Part shown: in pieces, positions 1 to 5,481 of the stretch
Position numbering within the stretch: the first letter of the stretch is position 1
How the letters are laid out: the number at the start of each line of letters is the position of its first letter
Origin: Chitinophagaceae bacterium
GTDB taxonomy: Bacteria > Bacteroidota > Bacteroidia > Chitinophagales > Chitinophagaceae
Direction of reading: 5' to 3'
DNA: 5,481 bases
Assembly: GCA_016786525.1 (NCBI GenBank)
Contig: JAEUVW010000201.1
Span: 1-5,481, forward strand
The notes under the pieces: generated by a model
Told to the model about the DNA's origin: nothing
Databases searched by the model: none
The model's input: only the letters and a program-made list of their open reading frames with translations
Position numbers and translations under genes: made by a program

Positions 1-457
1 GCAGGTTCACCCTGCGGTCCAGGTTGGTGTTGATGTTCTTATTAAAGTCTACATGGATTTTGAGGTAGCCGCCACGCTTCGTTTCATGGAAGCCGCCCCC
101 GACAAAGTACGGGTCCGGGATCAGCTGCCGCTCGATACCGGTCAGTTCCTGCAAGAAATCGAGCATGTCTTCCGAATTCAGGTAATGCACCAGGGCCTTG
201 GTGTACTCGCCGAAAAGGGATTCTCCTTTGGTAATGGTCTTCCGTTCATTGGTATTGGCAAAGCTCATGGTTTGCTTCTTACCGGAGAGGTCGGGAAATT
301 CCGCCAGGACTTTGTCTAAAAATACCGGGTCAAAAAAATCCCGGAACACCATAAAGGGGAAGGGAGCATTGTTCTTATAGTCTCTCTTATGATCTCTGGC
401 CAGCTGGCCGAGGTCCTGGTACAGCGCAGTGTTGAGCAGGTTAGGGTTTGTTTCCAT
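1..457 (-). CDS. 2-oxoglutarate/Fe(II)-dependent oxygenase (prolyl 4-hydroxylase-like), N-terminal part, cut by window edge
   Basis: Reading the minus strand from ATG at 457-455 gives 152 codons without a stop up to position 2, so the 3' end lies outside the window. The protein starts METNPNLLNT and has no signal peptide, so it is probably cytosolic. Near residues 120-139 it reads GGGFHETKRGGYLKIHVDFN. This is the glycine-rich strand and HxD iron-binding motif (H135, D137) of the double-stranded beta-helix 2OG-Fe(II) oxygenases, close to the prolyl 4-hydroxylase-type bacterial branch. The following NTNLDRRVNL matches the strand that usually comes next. The distal iron-binding histidine and the 2OG-binding arginine would lie in the missing part. 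Family members hydroxylate protein or small-molecule substrates using O2 and 2-oxoglutarate; the substrate here cannot be told. The start is chosen because no in-frame coding-like sequence precedes it. No Shine-Dalgarno sequence is seen, which is normal for Bacteroidota. It is divergent from the gene at 695. Confidence 0.82.
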   Translation of the reverse strand, partial: METNPNLLNTALYQDLGQLARDHKRDYKNNAPFPFMVFRDFFDPVFLDKVLAEFPDLSGKKQTMSFANTNERKTITKGESLFGEYTKALVHYLNSEDMLDFLQELTGIERQLIPDPYFVGGGFHETKRGGYLKIHVDFNKNINTNLDRRVNL

Positions 458-592
458 AGCAGGTGATTTTAGGTGTATCGGCAATGGGTATCGGGAGTTT
501 TCTGTCTTATTGACGTGCTGCTTTTTCGAAATGTTAGTACAGAAAATAAATATTTTATACTCATAATAAAAAATAACGCTACATGTTCAGTT

Positions 593-623
593 ACCGTTCA
601 TTGTATAAAACAGACCGTTCGTT
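593..623. repeat. Pair of direct repeats ACCGTTCnTT upstream of the 695 promoter
   Basis: ACCGTTCATT at 593-602 and ACCGTTCGTT at 614-623 differ at one base and are offset by exactly 21 bp, about two helical turns. They lie 32-62 bp upstream of the predicted -7 box at 655-662, where an activator dimer could bind. The sequence just before them, about 541-590, is strongly A+T rich. A regulatory role is inferred from position and spacing only. Confidence 0.35.
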
Positions 624-628
624 AGATT

Positions 629-662
629 TTTAGCAACCGCTAAGGCATATCTGTTAAGTTTG
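629..662 (+). promoter_or_regulatory. Predicted Bacteroidota-type promoter for the secreted-protein gene at 695
   Basis: TAAGTTTG at 655-662 is an exact match to the Bacteroidota sigma-ABfr -7 consensus TAnnTTTG. Transcription would start near 669 and leave a leader of about 25 nt before ATG 695. A clear TTTG -33 box is missing. The nearest candidate is TTTAG at 629-633, 21 bp upstream of the -7 box, within a small inverted repeat (TTAGC 630-634 and GCTAA 639-643). The promoter may therefore be weak or need an activator. Confidence 0.5.
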
Positions 663-694
663 CCGCGCTGTCTAAACCAACAGCCTTTTATAGT

Positions 695-1123
695 ATGAAA
701 CGCATGTTCATCTTTCTTGCCCTGATGCTGTGCCTACAAATGGCCAAAGCACAGTACCCGGCCTTTAAGACTTACGACAACATCTCTTTAGGAACACTCA
801 GTGTAAAACTGTACGGCAACCTGGCGGGCAATCCTCCCTGCAACCGGCTCAATTTTACTTCCAATATTGGCGTACCGACAAGTCCCAGCCTGCTGGTAAT
901 GGCATCTTCAGCCCCCTGGTCTTCGCCCGGCGCCAGCTCTGTGATCAATGGTTTTCAATACCTGGAAAACATCGGCGGCATGCTGGTTGCCGGCCCTGTC
1001 GTTTCTATGTGTGCTATAGCCCCAGGCACTTACTCCTACAGCATACCCGGCGGATCTACTTTTAACATGATCGTAGAAATCGAAACTGCTCCCTCTTGTC
1101 TTAAAGTGAGGATCGTACCTTAG
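695..1123 (+). CDS. Small secreted protein of unknown function
   Basis: A 142-residue protein from ATG 695 to TAG 1121-1123. Residues 1-19 form a clear Sec signal peptide: positive start MKRM, hydrophobic core FIFLALMLCL, then MAKA before QYPAF, giving a type I cleavage site after A19. There is no lipobox cysteine at the cleavage point and no T9SS tail, so the mature protein of about 123 residues is probably periplasmic or released. It is rich in Ser, Gly, Pro and Ala, with short alternating hydrophobic stretches suggesting a beta fold, and has three cysteines (C49, C106, C135), so at most one internal disulfide. I do not recognise the family. It seems to be monocistronic, with a predicted promoter just upstream and a strong palindromic terminator just downstream. 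No Shine-Dalgarno sequence is visible before the start. A real gene is supported by the signal peptide and the flanking signals. Confidence 0.8.
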   Translation: MKRMFIFLALMLCLQMAKAQYPAFKTYDNISLGTLSVKLYGNLAGNPPCNRLNFTSNIGVPTSPSLLVMASSAPWSSPGASSVINGFQYLENIGGMLVAGPVVSMCAIAPGTYSYSIPGGSTFNMIVEIETAPSCLKVRIVP

Positions 1124-1144
1124 TCTTTCACATCCAAAATGTAC

Positions 1145-1173
1145 AAAAGCTACTCCCCGGGGAGTAGCTTTTT
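1145..1173 (+). terminator. Perfect palindromic Rho-independent terminator after the secreted-protein gene
   Basis: Arms AAAAGCTACTCCCC (1145-1158) and GGGGAGTAGCTTTT (1159-1172) are exactly complementary with no spacer, giving a GC-rich stem that would close on a CCGG tetraloop. The stem is followed by T-rich sequence (TTTTTGTTTT, 1169-1178). It sits 22 bp after the stop codon at 1121-1123. Because the A-run on the left mirrors the T-run, it could also work on the other strand, although no minus-strand gene ends here. Confidence 0.85.
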
Positions 1174-1182
1174 GTTTTGAGC

Positions 1183-1188
1183 AGGAGG
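1183..1188 (+). promoter_or_regulatory. Shine-Dalgarno-like AGGAGG upstream of the membrane-protein gene
   Basis: AGGAGG lies nine bases before an in-frame ATG at 1198, which would add 12 residues (MVFSTMFCTLYR) to the N-terminus of the gene read from 1234. A third in-frame ATG is at 1213. Bacteroidota seldom rely on such sites, and the 1234 start gives a more natural N-terminus (MKISTYGQGKK), so this may be coincidence. Confidence 0.25.
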
Positions 1189-1233
1189 CGTTTGCGCATG
1201 GTATTCAGCACAATGTTTTGTACTTTGTACCGT

Positions 1234-1869
1234 ATGAAAATATCCACCTATGGACAGGGAAAAAAAATAGTACTCTCCACAGCACTGGACTCCAGGGCGA
1301 AAATCCTGAATGCATGCTATTTTGTTGCTTTCACGGCGGTGCTCTAGGTACTGATCAAAGGCCTCTACGACGAAGATATGGGCCTGAGCGGCCTGGTACT
1401 CTTCCTGCTTATGGCTGCCCTGTACGGTATTGCGGCTTACCGCTTTATCAACAAGGCGCTAATGAGCGAAATAATCCTGATCGACCCCGCACACCTGCAA
1501 TTGATCAGGAGCGGATTTTTATCAAAAAAAGTTCAATCCTTCAACCCTAAGCTGATCCGGCAACTAAGTTACCTGCAACGCCCGGAAGCGCCCAGGCACC
1601 CGCTGGCCGGTGAATCATTCGACTACTTCGGTTTCCAGACACAGCAACAAATGATCAACGAGCTGCACGGGGATGAGAAAGTATCCTTTGTATACGAAGG
1701 AAAAACTGTTTCTTTCGGGGAACATATTTACAGCTGGGATTTTGAAGAGATCGAAAAGATCTTTAAAGAATTTATCGGTGCTGACTTCAGGTTTAATGAA
1801 GCGTTTGAGGCTGTTTTTAAATTTGAAACGGAAGACGGTGGTGAACCGGAGGGGATAAAAGACCTGTAA
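1234..1869 (+). pseudogene. Two-helix membrane protein gene interrupted by an in-frame TAG at codon 38
   Basis: The frame from ATG 1234 gives MKISTYGQGKKIVLSTALDS, then RAKILNACYFVAFTAVL, then TAG at 1345-1347. It continues in the same frame as VLIKGLYDEDMGLSGLV and on to TAA at 1867-1869. Reading through would give 211 residues: a short cytosolic start, helix 1 (about 25-42, containing the stop), a short acidic loop (LYDED), helix 2 (about 50-72), then a soluble C-terminal domain of about 135 residues. That layout, with two adjacent helices followed by a compact domain beginning SEIILIDPAHLQLIRSGFLS, resembles bacterial PH-like membrane proteins, but I do not recognise the family firmly. The protein-like sequence on both sides of the stop, in one frame, shows that a single base change (for example TGG or TTG to TAG) broke the gene. 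Sequencing error is the main alternative. The downstream part from 1378 could still be made. Confidence 0.6.
1378..1869 (+). CDS. Possible surviving C-terminal product of the interrupted membrane-protein gene (hypothetical protein)
   Basis: This is an alternative reading of the same locus: an uninterrupted 163-residue ORF from ATG 1378 to TAA 1867-1869. It keeps one hydrophobic helix (GLSGLVLFLLMAALYGIAAY) followed by a soluble domain with FDYFGFQTQQQ near residues 80-90, VSFVYEGKTVSFGEHIYSWDFEEIEKIF near 102-130 (shown here as family-like beta strands then a helix), and an acidic end (FETEDGGEPEGIKDL). ATG 1378 is 30 bases after the TAG at 1345-1347, so translational reinitiation is possible. 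There is no good Shine-Dalgarno sequence before it. The N-terminus begins right at the second helix of the longer frame, which suggests 1378 is an internal methionine rather than the original start. Whether a stable protein is made cannot be told from sequence. Confidence 0.5.
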   Translation: MGLSGLVLFLLMAALYGIAAYRFINKALMSEIILIDPAHLQLIRSGFLSKKVQSFNPKLIRQLSYLQRPEAPRHPLAGESFDYFGFQTQQQMINELHGDEKVSFVYEGKTVSFGEHIYSWDFEEIEKIFKEFIGADFRFNEAFEAVFKFETEDGGEPEGIKDL

Positions 1870-1888
1870 TACAACAAAGCCTTACCGT

Positions 1889-1935
1889 GTTTTTGAAACC
1901 CTGCAAAAGAAAAGACCTATAAGGTTTTTGAAACC
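1889..1935. repeat. Direct repeat GTTTTTGAAACC beside and within the palindrome
   Basis: The 12-mer GTTTTTGAAACC occurs at 1889-1900 and again at 1924-1935, where it spans the loop of the palindrome. The first copy is preceded by CCTTACC and followed by CTGCAAAAG, so it may be a decayed second copy of the same palindromic element. The exact 12-base match is seen; the shared origin is inferred. Confidence 0.45.
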
Positions 1936-1945
1936 TTATAGGTCT
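1913..1945 (-). terminator. Perfect 15-bp-arm palindrome, likely clpB terminator and possible dispersed repeat
   Basis: Arms AGACCTATAAGGTTT (1913-1927) and AAACCTTATAGGTCT (1931-1945) are exactly complementary around the loop TTG. On the minus strand the hairpin comes 21 bases after the clpB stop (1967-1969) and is followed by a T-rich stretch (TTTCTTTT), as in a Rho-independent terminator. On the plus strand no T-run follows, so it suits clpB better than the gene ending at 1869, though the stem could protect either transcript end. The arms look like the intergenic palindromes found in many copies in some Bacteroidota genomes; that is from memory and needs a genome count. Confidence 0.7.
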
Positions 1946-1966
1946 AGGGAACCGTTCTCAGCGGTT

Positions 1967-4570
1967 TTAATTGTTTCTCATCACTACGGTACCATCAAAT
2001 ACATCGATCAGTACCGGTTTTGTTTTATCGATCTCCCCTGCTATGATCTTTTTGCTCAGCAGGTTGATCACTTCTTTCTGTATTACCCTTTTCAAAGGCC
2101 GGGCCCCGTATTGCGGATCAAAGCCGTTTTCGACCAGGTAATCCAGCGCATAATCAGAAAATTCGAGGTCAATACCCTGCTTTTGCAACTGGTTTTTGAT
2201 ACCGTTCAGCTGTATACGGATAATGCCTTTGATCTCGCGGCGCAGCAGCGGATGGAACATGATCACATCGTCTATACGGTTGATAAATTCCGGTCTTAAG
2301 GTCTGGCGCAGCAGCTCCATGACCTGTTCTTTCGTAGCGTCCACTACCTCGTCCAGGTTCTTTTCATTTACCTCTTCAAAGTTCTGCTGGATGATATGGC
2401 TGCCCATATTGCTGGTCATGATCACGATGGTGTTCTTAAAATTCACCACCCTGCCTTTGTTGTCGGTCAGGCGGCCATCGTCCAGTACCTGCAGCAATAC
2501 GTTGAAGGTATCGGGATGCGCTTTCTCGATCTCGTCCAGCAGCACTACAGAGTAAGGTTTGCGACGCACCGCTTCGGTCAATTGCCCGCCTTCGTCATAG
2601 CCCACATAGCCGGGAGGTGCTCCGACCAGGCGGCTCACACTGTGCTTTTCCTGGTATTCGCTCATGTCGATGCGCGTCATCATATTCTCATCGTCAAACA
2701 GCACTTCAGCCAGGGCTTTGGCCAGCTCGGTCTTACCGACACCGGTAGTACCCAGGAAGATAAAGGAGCCGATCGGCTTGCGGGGGTCCTGCAGGCCGGC
2801 CCTTCCGCGGCGGATGGCATCGGCAACCGCGGTGATCGCTTCATCCTGCCCGACCACTTTCTTGTGTAGTTCGTCTTCCAGGTTCAGCAGTTTTTCCCTT
2901 TCGCTCTGCATCATGCGCTGCACGGGTATGCCGGTGGCTTTAGCCACATTTTCGGCAATATCATCAGCATCTACTTCTTCCTTCAACAGGCGTTTGTGCT
3001 GGCTGTCCATTTCATCGAGCTGCAGCGAAAGATCAGCCATGATCTTTTCTTCTTCCTGTACCTTGCCGTAGCGGATTTCGGCTACTTTGCCATAGTCGCC
3101 CTCGCGCTCGGCACGTTCGGCCTCCTGCTTGTATTGTTCAATCTTATTTTTAGACTGGTTGATCTTGTCCACCAGTTCTTTTTCGTTCAGCCATTTTGCC
3201 TTCAGCGTATCGCGTTGCACCGTCAGCAGGGAAATATCCTGCGACAGGGACTTCAGTTTGTCCTCGTCGTTTTCCCGCTTGATGGCTTCACGCTCGATCT
3301 CCAGCTGGCGGATGCGGCGTTCCAGTTCATCCAGCTCTTCGGGCATGGAGTTCATTTCCAGCTTCAGCTTGGCCGCAGACTCATCGATCAGGTCAATGGC
3401 CTTGTCGGGCAGGAAACGGTCGGTAATGTACCGGGTAGACAACTGCACCGCAGCAATGATGGCTTCGTCCAATATGCGCACCTGGTGGTGGCTTTCATAA
3501 CGGTCTTTCAGGCCGCGCAGGATGGAAATGGCATCTTCTTCGCTGGGTTCATCGACCAGCACTTTCTGGAAACGGCGTTCCAGGGCTTTGTCTTTTTCAA
3601 AGTATTTCTGGTATTCATTCAGCGTAGTGGCCCCTATGGCACGCAGTTCGCCCCTGGCCAGTGCCGGCTTCAGGATATTGGCAGCATCCATAGCCCCCTC
3701 ACCGCCGCCACCGGCGCCGATCAGGGTATGGATCTCGTCGATAAACAGGATGATCTCGCCATTGCTTTCAGTGACTTCTTTAACAACCCCTTTCAGGCGT
3801 TCTTCAAACTCCCCTTTATACTTGGCGCCTGCGATCAGCAGACCCATGTCCAGGGCAAAAATGATCTTTGACTTCAGGTTGTCCGGCACATCCCCGTTGA
3901 TGATGCGGTGCGCCAATCCTTCTACGATGGCCGTTTTACCGACACCCGGCTCCCCGACAAGGATAGGGTTGTTTTTAGACCTGCGGGACAGGATGTGCAA
4001 GGTGCGGCGGATCTCTTCGTCGCGGCCGATCACCGGGTCCAGTTTATTGTCTGCGGCCAGTTCGTTCAGGTTCTTGGCATAGCGCTGCAGGTTGTTGTAC
4101 TGAGCATCGGCAGTCTGGGAATTGACGGTATTGCCTTTACGCAGTTCCGTAATAGCAGCTACCAGGTTCTTTTCGGTCAGGCCGGAATCTTTGAGCAGTT
4201 TGCCAACCTCATCATTGACCTGCAGCAGGGACAAGAGCATATGCTCCACGCTCACATATTCATCCTTGAACTGCTTGAGGTTGGCGCTGCATTTCAGGAT
4301 CACATTGTTCAGGTCGCGGCTGATGGTCTGCGCGGGTTCCGTACCCTGTACTTTGGGCAAGCGGTTCAGCAGTTCCCCCAGCTTATTGTTCAGGTGGGTA
4401 ATATTGACGTTATTCTTTTTCAGCAGGAAAGAAACGGGGCCGTTGTCGTCGTTGATGAGCGATTGCAGCAGGTGGGCGGTTTCGATATTGGGGTTTTGCG
4501 CATTGTAGGCGGCCTGTTGCGCTGCCTGGATCACTTCCTGCGCTTTGATGGTAAAATTATTCAGATTCAT
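1967..4570 (-). CDS. clpB: ATP-dependent chaperone ClpB (Hsp100 disaggregase)
   Basis: A complete 867-residue protein, the usual ClpB length. ClpB hexamers work in the cytosol with DnaK/DnaJ/GrpE to pull polypeptides out of heat-damaged aggregates by ATP-driven threading. Domains in order: N-terminal double Clp repeat (about 1-145); first AAA+ ring (about 160-400) with Walker A GEPGVGKT at 206-213, pore loop KYKGEFE with Y251, Walker B ILFIDE at 274-279, and arginine fingers in ALERRF (R332, R333); long coiled-coil middle domain (about 405-535), which marks ClpB rather than ClpA or ClpX; second AAA+ ring with Walker A GTTGVGKT at 607-614, pore loop GAPPGYVGYDEGG with Y655, Walker B VVLLDE at 675-680, arginine finger region RPEFINRID (759-767), and sensor 2 GARPLKR (822-828). 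There is no ClpP-binding IGL loop, so it is not a protease partner. All catalytic residues are intact. ATG 4570 gives the standard N-terminus MNLNNFTIKA. It appears to be a single-gene unit with its own promoter and terminator. Confidence 0.98.
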   Translation of the reverse strand: MNLNNFTIKAQEVIQAAQQAAYNAQNPNIETAHLLQSLINDDNGPVSFLLKKNNVNITHLNNKLGELLNRLPKVQGTEPAQTISRDLNNVILKCSANLKQFKDEYVSVEHMLLSLLQVNDEVGKLLKDSGLTEKNLVAAITELRKGNTVNSQTADAQYNNLQRYAKNLNELAADNKLDPVIGRDEEIRRTLHILSRRSKNNPILVGEPGVGKTAIVEGLAHRIINGDVPDNLKSKIIFALDMGLLIAGAKYKGEFEERLKGVVKEVTESNGEIILFIDEIHTLIGAGGGGEGAMDAANILKPALARGELRAIGATTLNEYQKYFEKDKALERRFQKVLVDEPSEEDAISILRGLKDRYESHHQVRILDEAIIAAVQLSTRYITDRFLPDKAIDLIDESAAKLKLEMNSMPEELDELERRIRQLEIEREAIKRENDEDKLKSLSQDISLLTVQRDTLKAKWLNEKELVDKINQSKNKIEQYKQEAERAEREGDYGKVAEIRYGKVQEEEKIMADLSLQLDEMDSQHKRLLKEEVDADDIAENVAKATGIPVQRMMQSEREKLLNLEDELHKKVVGQDEAITAVADAIRRGRAGLQDPRKPIGSFIFLGTTGVGKTELAKALAEVLFDDENMMTRIDMSEYQEKHSVSRLVGAPPGYVGYDEGGQLTEAVRRKPYSVVLLDEIEKAHPDTFNVLLQVLDDGRLTDNKGRVVNFKNTIVIMTSNMGSHIIQQNFEEVNEKNLDEVVDATKEQVMELLRQTLRPEFINRIDDVIMFHPLLRREIKGIIRIQLNGIKNQLQKQGIDLEFSDYALDYLVENGFDPQYGARPLKRVIQKEVINLLSKKIIAGEIDKTKPVLIDVFDGTVVMRNN

Positions 4571-4637
4571 ATAAATGGCTTTATGTCCTTATTTGGTGAA
4601 AACGTTACCAGAACCAACACAATTTTTCTTCCACAAC

Positions 4638-4671
4638 CAAATTTAGGAAAAAATGGCGCAAGCCGCTGCAA
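4638..4671 (-). promoter_or_regulatory. Predicted clpB promoter, Bacteroidota type
   Basis: On the minus strand TAAATTTG (4645-4638) matches the -7 consensus TAnnTTTG exactly. A TTG at 4671-4669 lies 23 bp upstream as a possible -33 box, at the long end of the accepted spacing. The leader to ATG 4570 would be about 60 nt. Neither a CIRCE operator nor a sigma-32-type promoter is seen, so any heat control would have to use another mechanism. The -33 box falls in the loop of an inverted repeat (4660-4690). Confidence 0.5.
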
Positions 4672-4690
4672 TTCGCTGCCAAAGCGGCTT
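4660..4690 (-). repeat. Inverted repeat between the Omp28-like gene and clpB (weak terminator or operator)
   Basis: AAGCCGCT (4660-4667) and AGCGGCTT (4683-4690) are exact 8-bp inverted arms separated by 15 bp. On the minus strand the stem is followed after six bases by a T-run (TTTTTT, 4653-4648), so it could be a terminator for the gene ending at 4759. It also spans the possible clpB -33 box, so it may instead be an operator. The repeat is seen; both roles are inferred. Confidence 0.45.
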
Positions 4691-4758
4691 ACAAACATTT
4701 GAGAATCGGAAATTTTAGCATACTTTTTGGCAAGACAACCTTTGCAGCTGCCGGTCCC

Positions 4759-5481
4759 TTAATGCTGCACCCATACCCGGTATGGGGTGGTGGCAGACAG
4801 GTACAGGAGGTATTGTCCTCCCGGCAAGCCCTTCATATCAATTGCTGCCTGGCCGGAAAAACTGCCCTGCAGGACAAGGGCCCCTGCCCTGCTGTACACC
4901 TTGTAGGCCACCGGGTCTTTTTCAACCGTGTGGATCATCAGCCAATCCGCTGCCGGGTTTGGCCCGACGGTAAAACTTTTTTCTGCAGGTAAGACCGGTA
5001 CCGAGGTCGTCCGTAAAGGGGACGATGTAGCCGATTGGATCAGCTTCCCATCATCTTTGCCGGATAACAGGGCAATCGCAAACATCCTGTCCGGGTCCCA
5101 AAACGAAGCTTTCCGCCCGGAAAACTCCAGCACCACAGAATCGCCTGCAGGGAAGTCCAGGGAGACCCCTATCCCCTCTGCACCGCTTAAAGACCGGCGC
5201 AATACATTGTAGTGCTCCGTTTCCCCGTTCCCGCCGTTTACAAATACCGAATCTTCTGCCAGGCCAACAAACAAAGCTCCTTCCGCCGGTGTTGCGGCGT
5301 ATTTTTTAAGGATCACTGTTACATGGATGGAATCATGGCTATTGCTTTGGTCTACCCGGATACCCAGGGGACTGGACAGGCCGAGATAGGGTGTATATAA
5401 TGCTGCGGAACTGTAGTCTGCTGCGGCAGGGATCACATCCCCGTTGATCACCAGGCGCGGCGTAGCACCATACACACCCCA
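4759..5481 (-). CDS. Omp28-like exported protein with T9SS type A sorting tail, C-terminal part, cut by window edge
   Basis: The minus-strand frame is open from the right edge (first full codon TGG at 5481-5479) to TAA at 4761-4759, giving 240 residues. The start lies outside the window. A GTG at 5475-5473 should not be taken as the start, because the reading WGVYGATPRLVINGD runs through it and resembles the end of a thioredoxin-like fold, where a cis-proline (here TP) is typical. Next comes a beta-rich region with ALFVGLAEDSVF and TEHYNVLRRSLSGAEGIGVSL, like the Omp28-related outer membrane protein family of Bacteroidota. The last 75 or so residues are a T9SS type A sorting domain: PNPAADWLMI at 174-183, YKVYSRAGALVLQGSFSGQ, and the LPGGQYLLYLS strand near the end. 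Such tails send proteins through the type IX system to the surface or medium. It lies upstream of clpB on the same strand, 188 bp away, with a promoter between them, so they need not be co-transcribed. Function is unknown. Confidence 0.82.
   Translation of the reverse strand, partial: WGVYGATPRLVINGDVIPAAADYSSAALYTPYLGLSSPLGIRVDQSNSHDSIHVTVILKKYAATPAEGALFVGLAEDSVFVNGGNGETEHYNVLRRSLSGAEGIGVSLDFPAGDSVVLEFSGRKASFWDPDRMFAIALLSGKDDGKLIQSATSSPLRTTSVPVLPAEKSFTVGPNPAADWLMIHTVEKDPVAYKVYSRAGALVLQGSFSGQAAIDMKGLPGGQYLLYLSATTPYRVWVQH

Noticed and set aside
1221..1227. TACTTTG just before ATG 1234 as a -7 promoter box.
   Set aside because: It is one base short of TAnnTTTG, has no properly spaced TTG upstream, and would leave almost no leader.
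1218..1550. Plus-strand 110-codon frame overlapping the membrane-protein gene.
   Set aside because: It is in another frame from the hydrophobic-helix protein, has low-complexity basic composition and no domain-like features.
1950..1966. Short hairpin AACCG/CGGTT directly next to the clpB stop codon.
   Set aside because: Only five base pairs with a seven-base loop and no T-run in the clpB direction; the palindrome at 1913-1945 is a much better terminator.
2996..4702. Long plus-strand open frames opposite clpB (about 291 codons at 2996-3871 and 264 codons at 3908-4702).
   Set aside because: They lie antisense to a complete, fully conserved clpB and their translations have no recognisable motifs; they arise from clpB codon usage.
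4571..4758. CIRCE operator or sigma-32 promoter ahead of clpB.
   Set aside because: No TTAGCACTC-N9-GAGTGCTAA match and no sigma-32-type -35/-10 pair is seen; the Bacteroidota-type box explains the region better.
4759..5475. GTG at 5475 as the start of the T9SS-tailed gene.
   Set aside because: The frame stays open to the window edge, there is no signal peptide after this GTG although a T9SS cargo needs one, and family-like sequence runs across it.
1..5481. tRNA, rRNA, CRISPR array, insertion sequence or phage genes.
   Set aside because: No cloverleaf, regularly spaced repeats, transposase or integrase motifs were seen on either strand.

Overview
The window looks like chromosomal DNA from a Bacteroidota bacterium, most likely of the Chitinophaga type. 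The evidence is a type IX secretion (T9SS) C-terminal sorting tail on the right-hand gene, a Bacteroidota-style ClpB, two good matches to the Bacteroidota -7 promoter box (TAnnTTTG), and starts that generally lack Shine-Dalgarno sequences. The genus is an inference from gene character only.

Layout, left to right. (1) Positions 1-457, minus strand: the N-terminal part of a 2-oxoglutarate/Fe(II) oxygenase carrying the first two iron ligands (HxD), cut by the window edge. (2) Positions 458-694: a divergent intergenic region with a promoter for the next gene and a pair of direct repeats two helical turns apart. (3) Positions 695-1123, plus strand: a small secreted protein of unknown function, closed by a perfect palindromic terminator. 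(4) Positions 1234-1869, plus strand: a gene for a two-helix membrane protein with a cytosolic C-terminal domain, interrupted by an in-frame TAG at codon 38. An intact 163-codon ORF starts at 1378. (5) Positions 1870-1966: a convergent gap holding a perfect 15-bp-arm palindrome that probably terminates clpB and resembles a dispersed intergenic repeat. (6) Positions 1967-4570, minus strand: complete clpB, the disaggregase. (7) Positions 4571-4758: the clpB promoter region with an inverted repeat. (8) Positions 4759-5481, minus strand: the C-terminal part of an Omp28-like exported protein with a T9SS sorting tail, cut by the right edge.

The genes do not form an obvious pathway. clpB seems to be its own transcription unit, and the others look like separate housekeeping or envelope genes. 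I see no phage, IS, CRISPR, toxin-antitoxin or defence cassette. The most notable points are the nonsense codon in the membrane-protein gene, the palindromes at gene ends, and the regulatory structure upstream of the small secreted protein and of clpB. I do not see convincing evidence of a new multi-gene system here.
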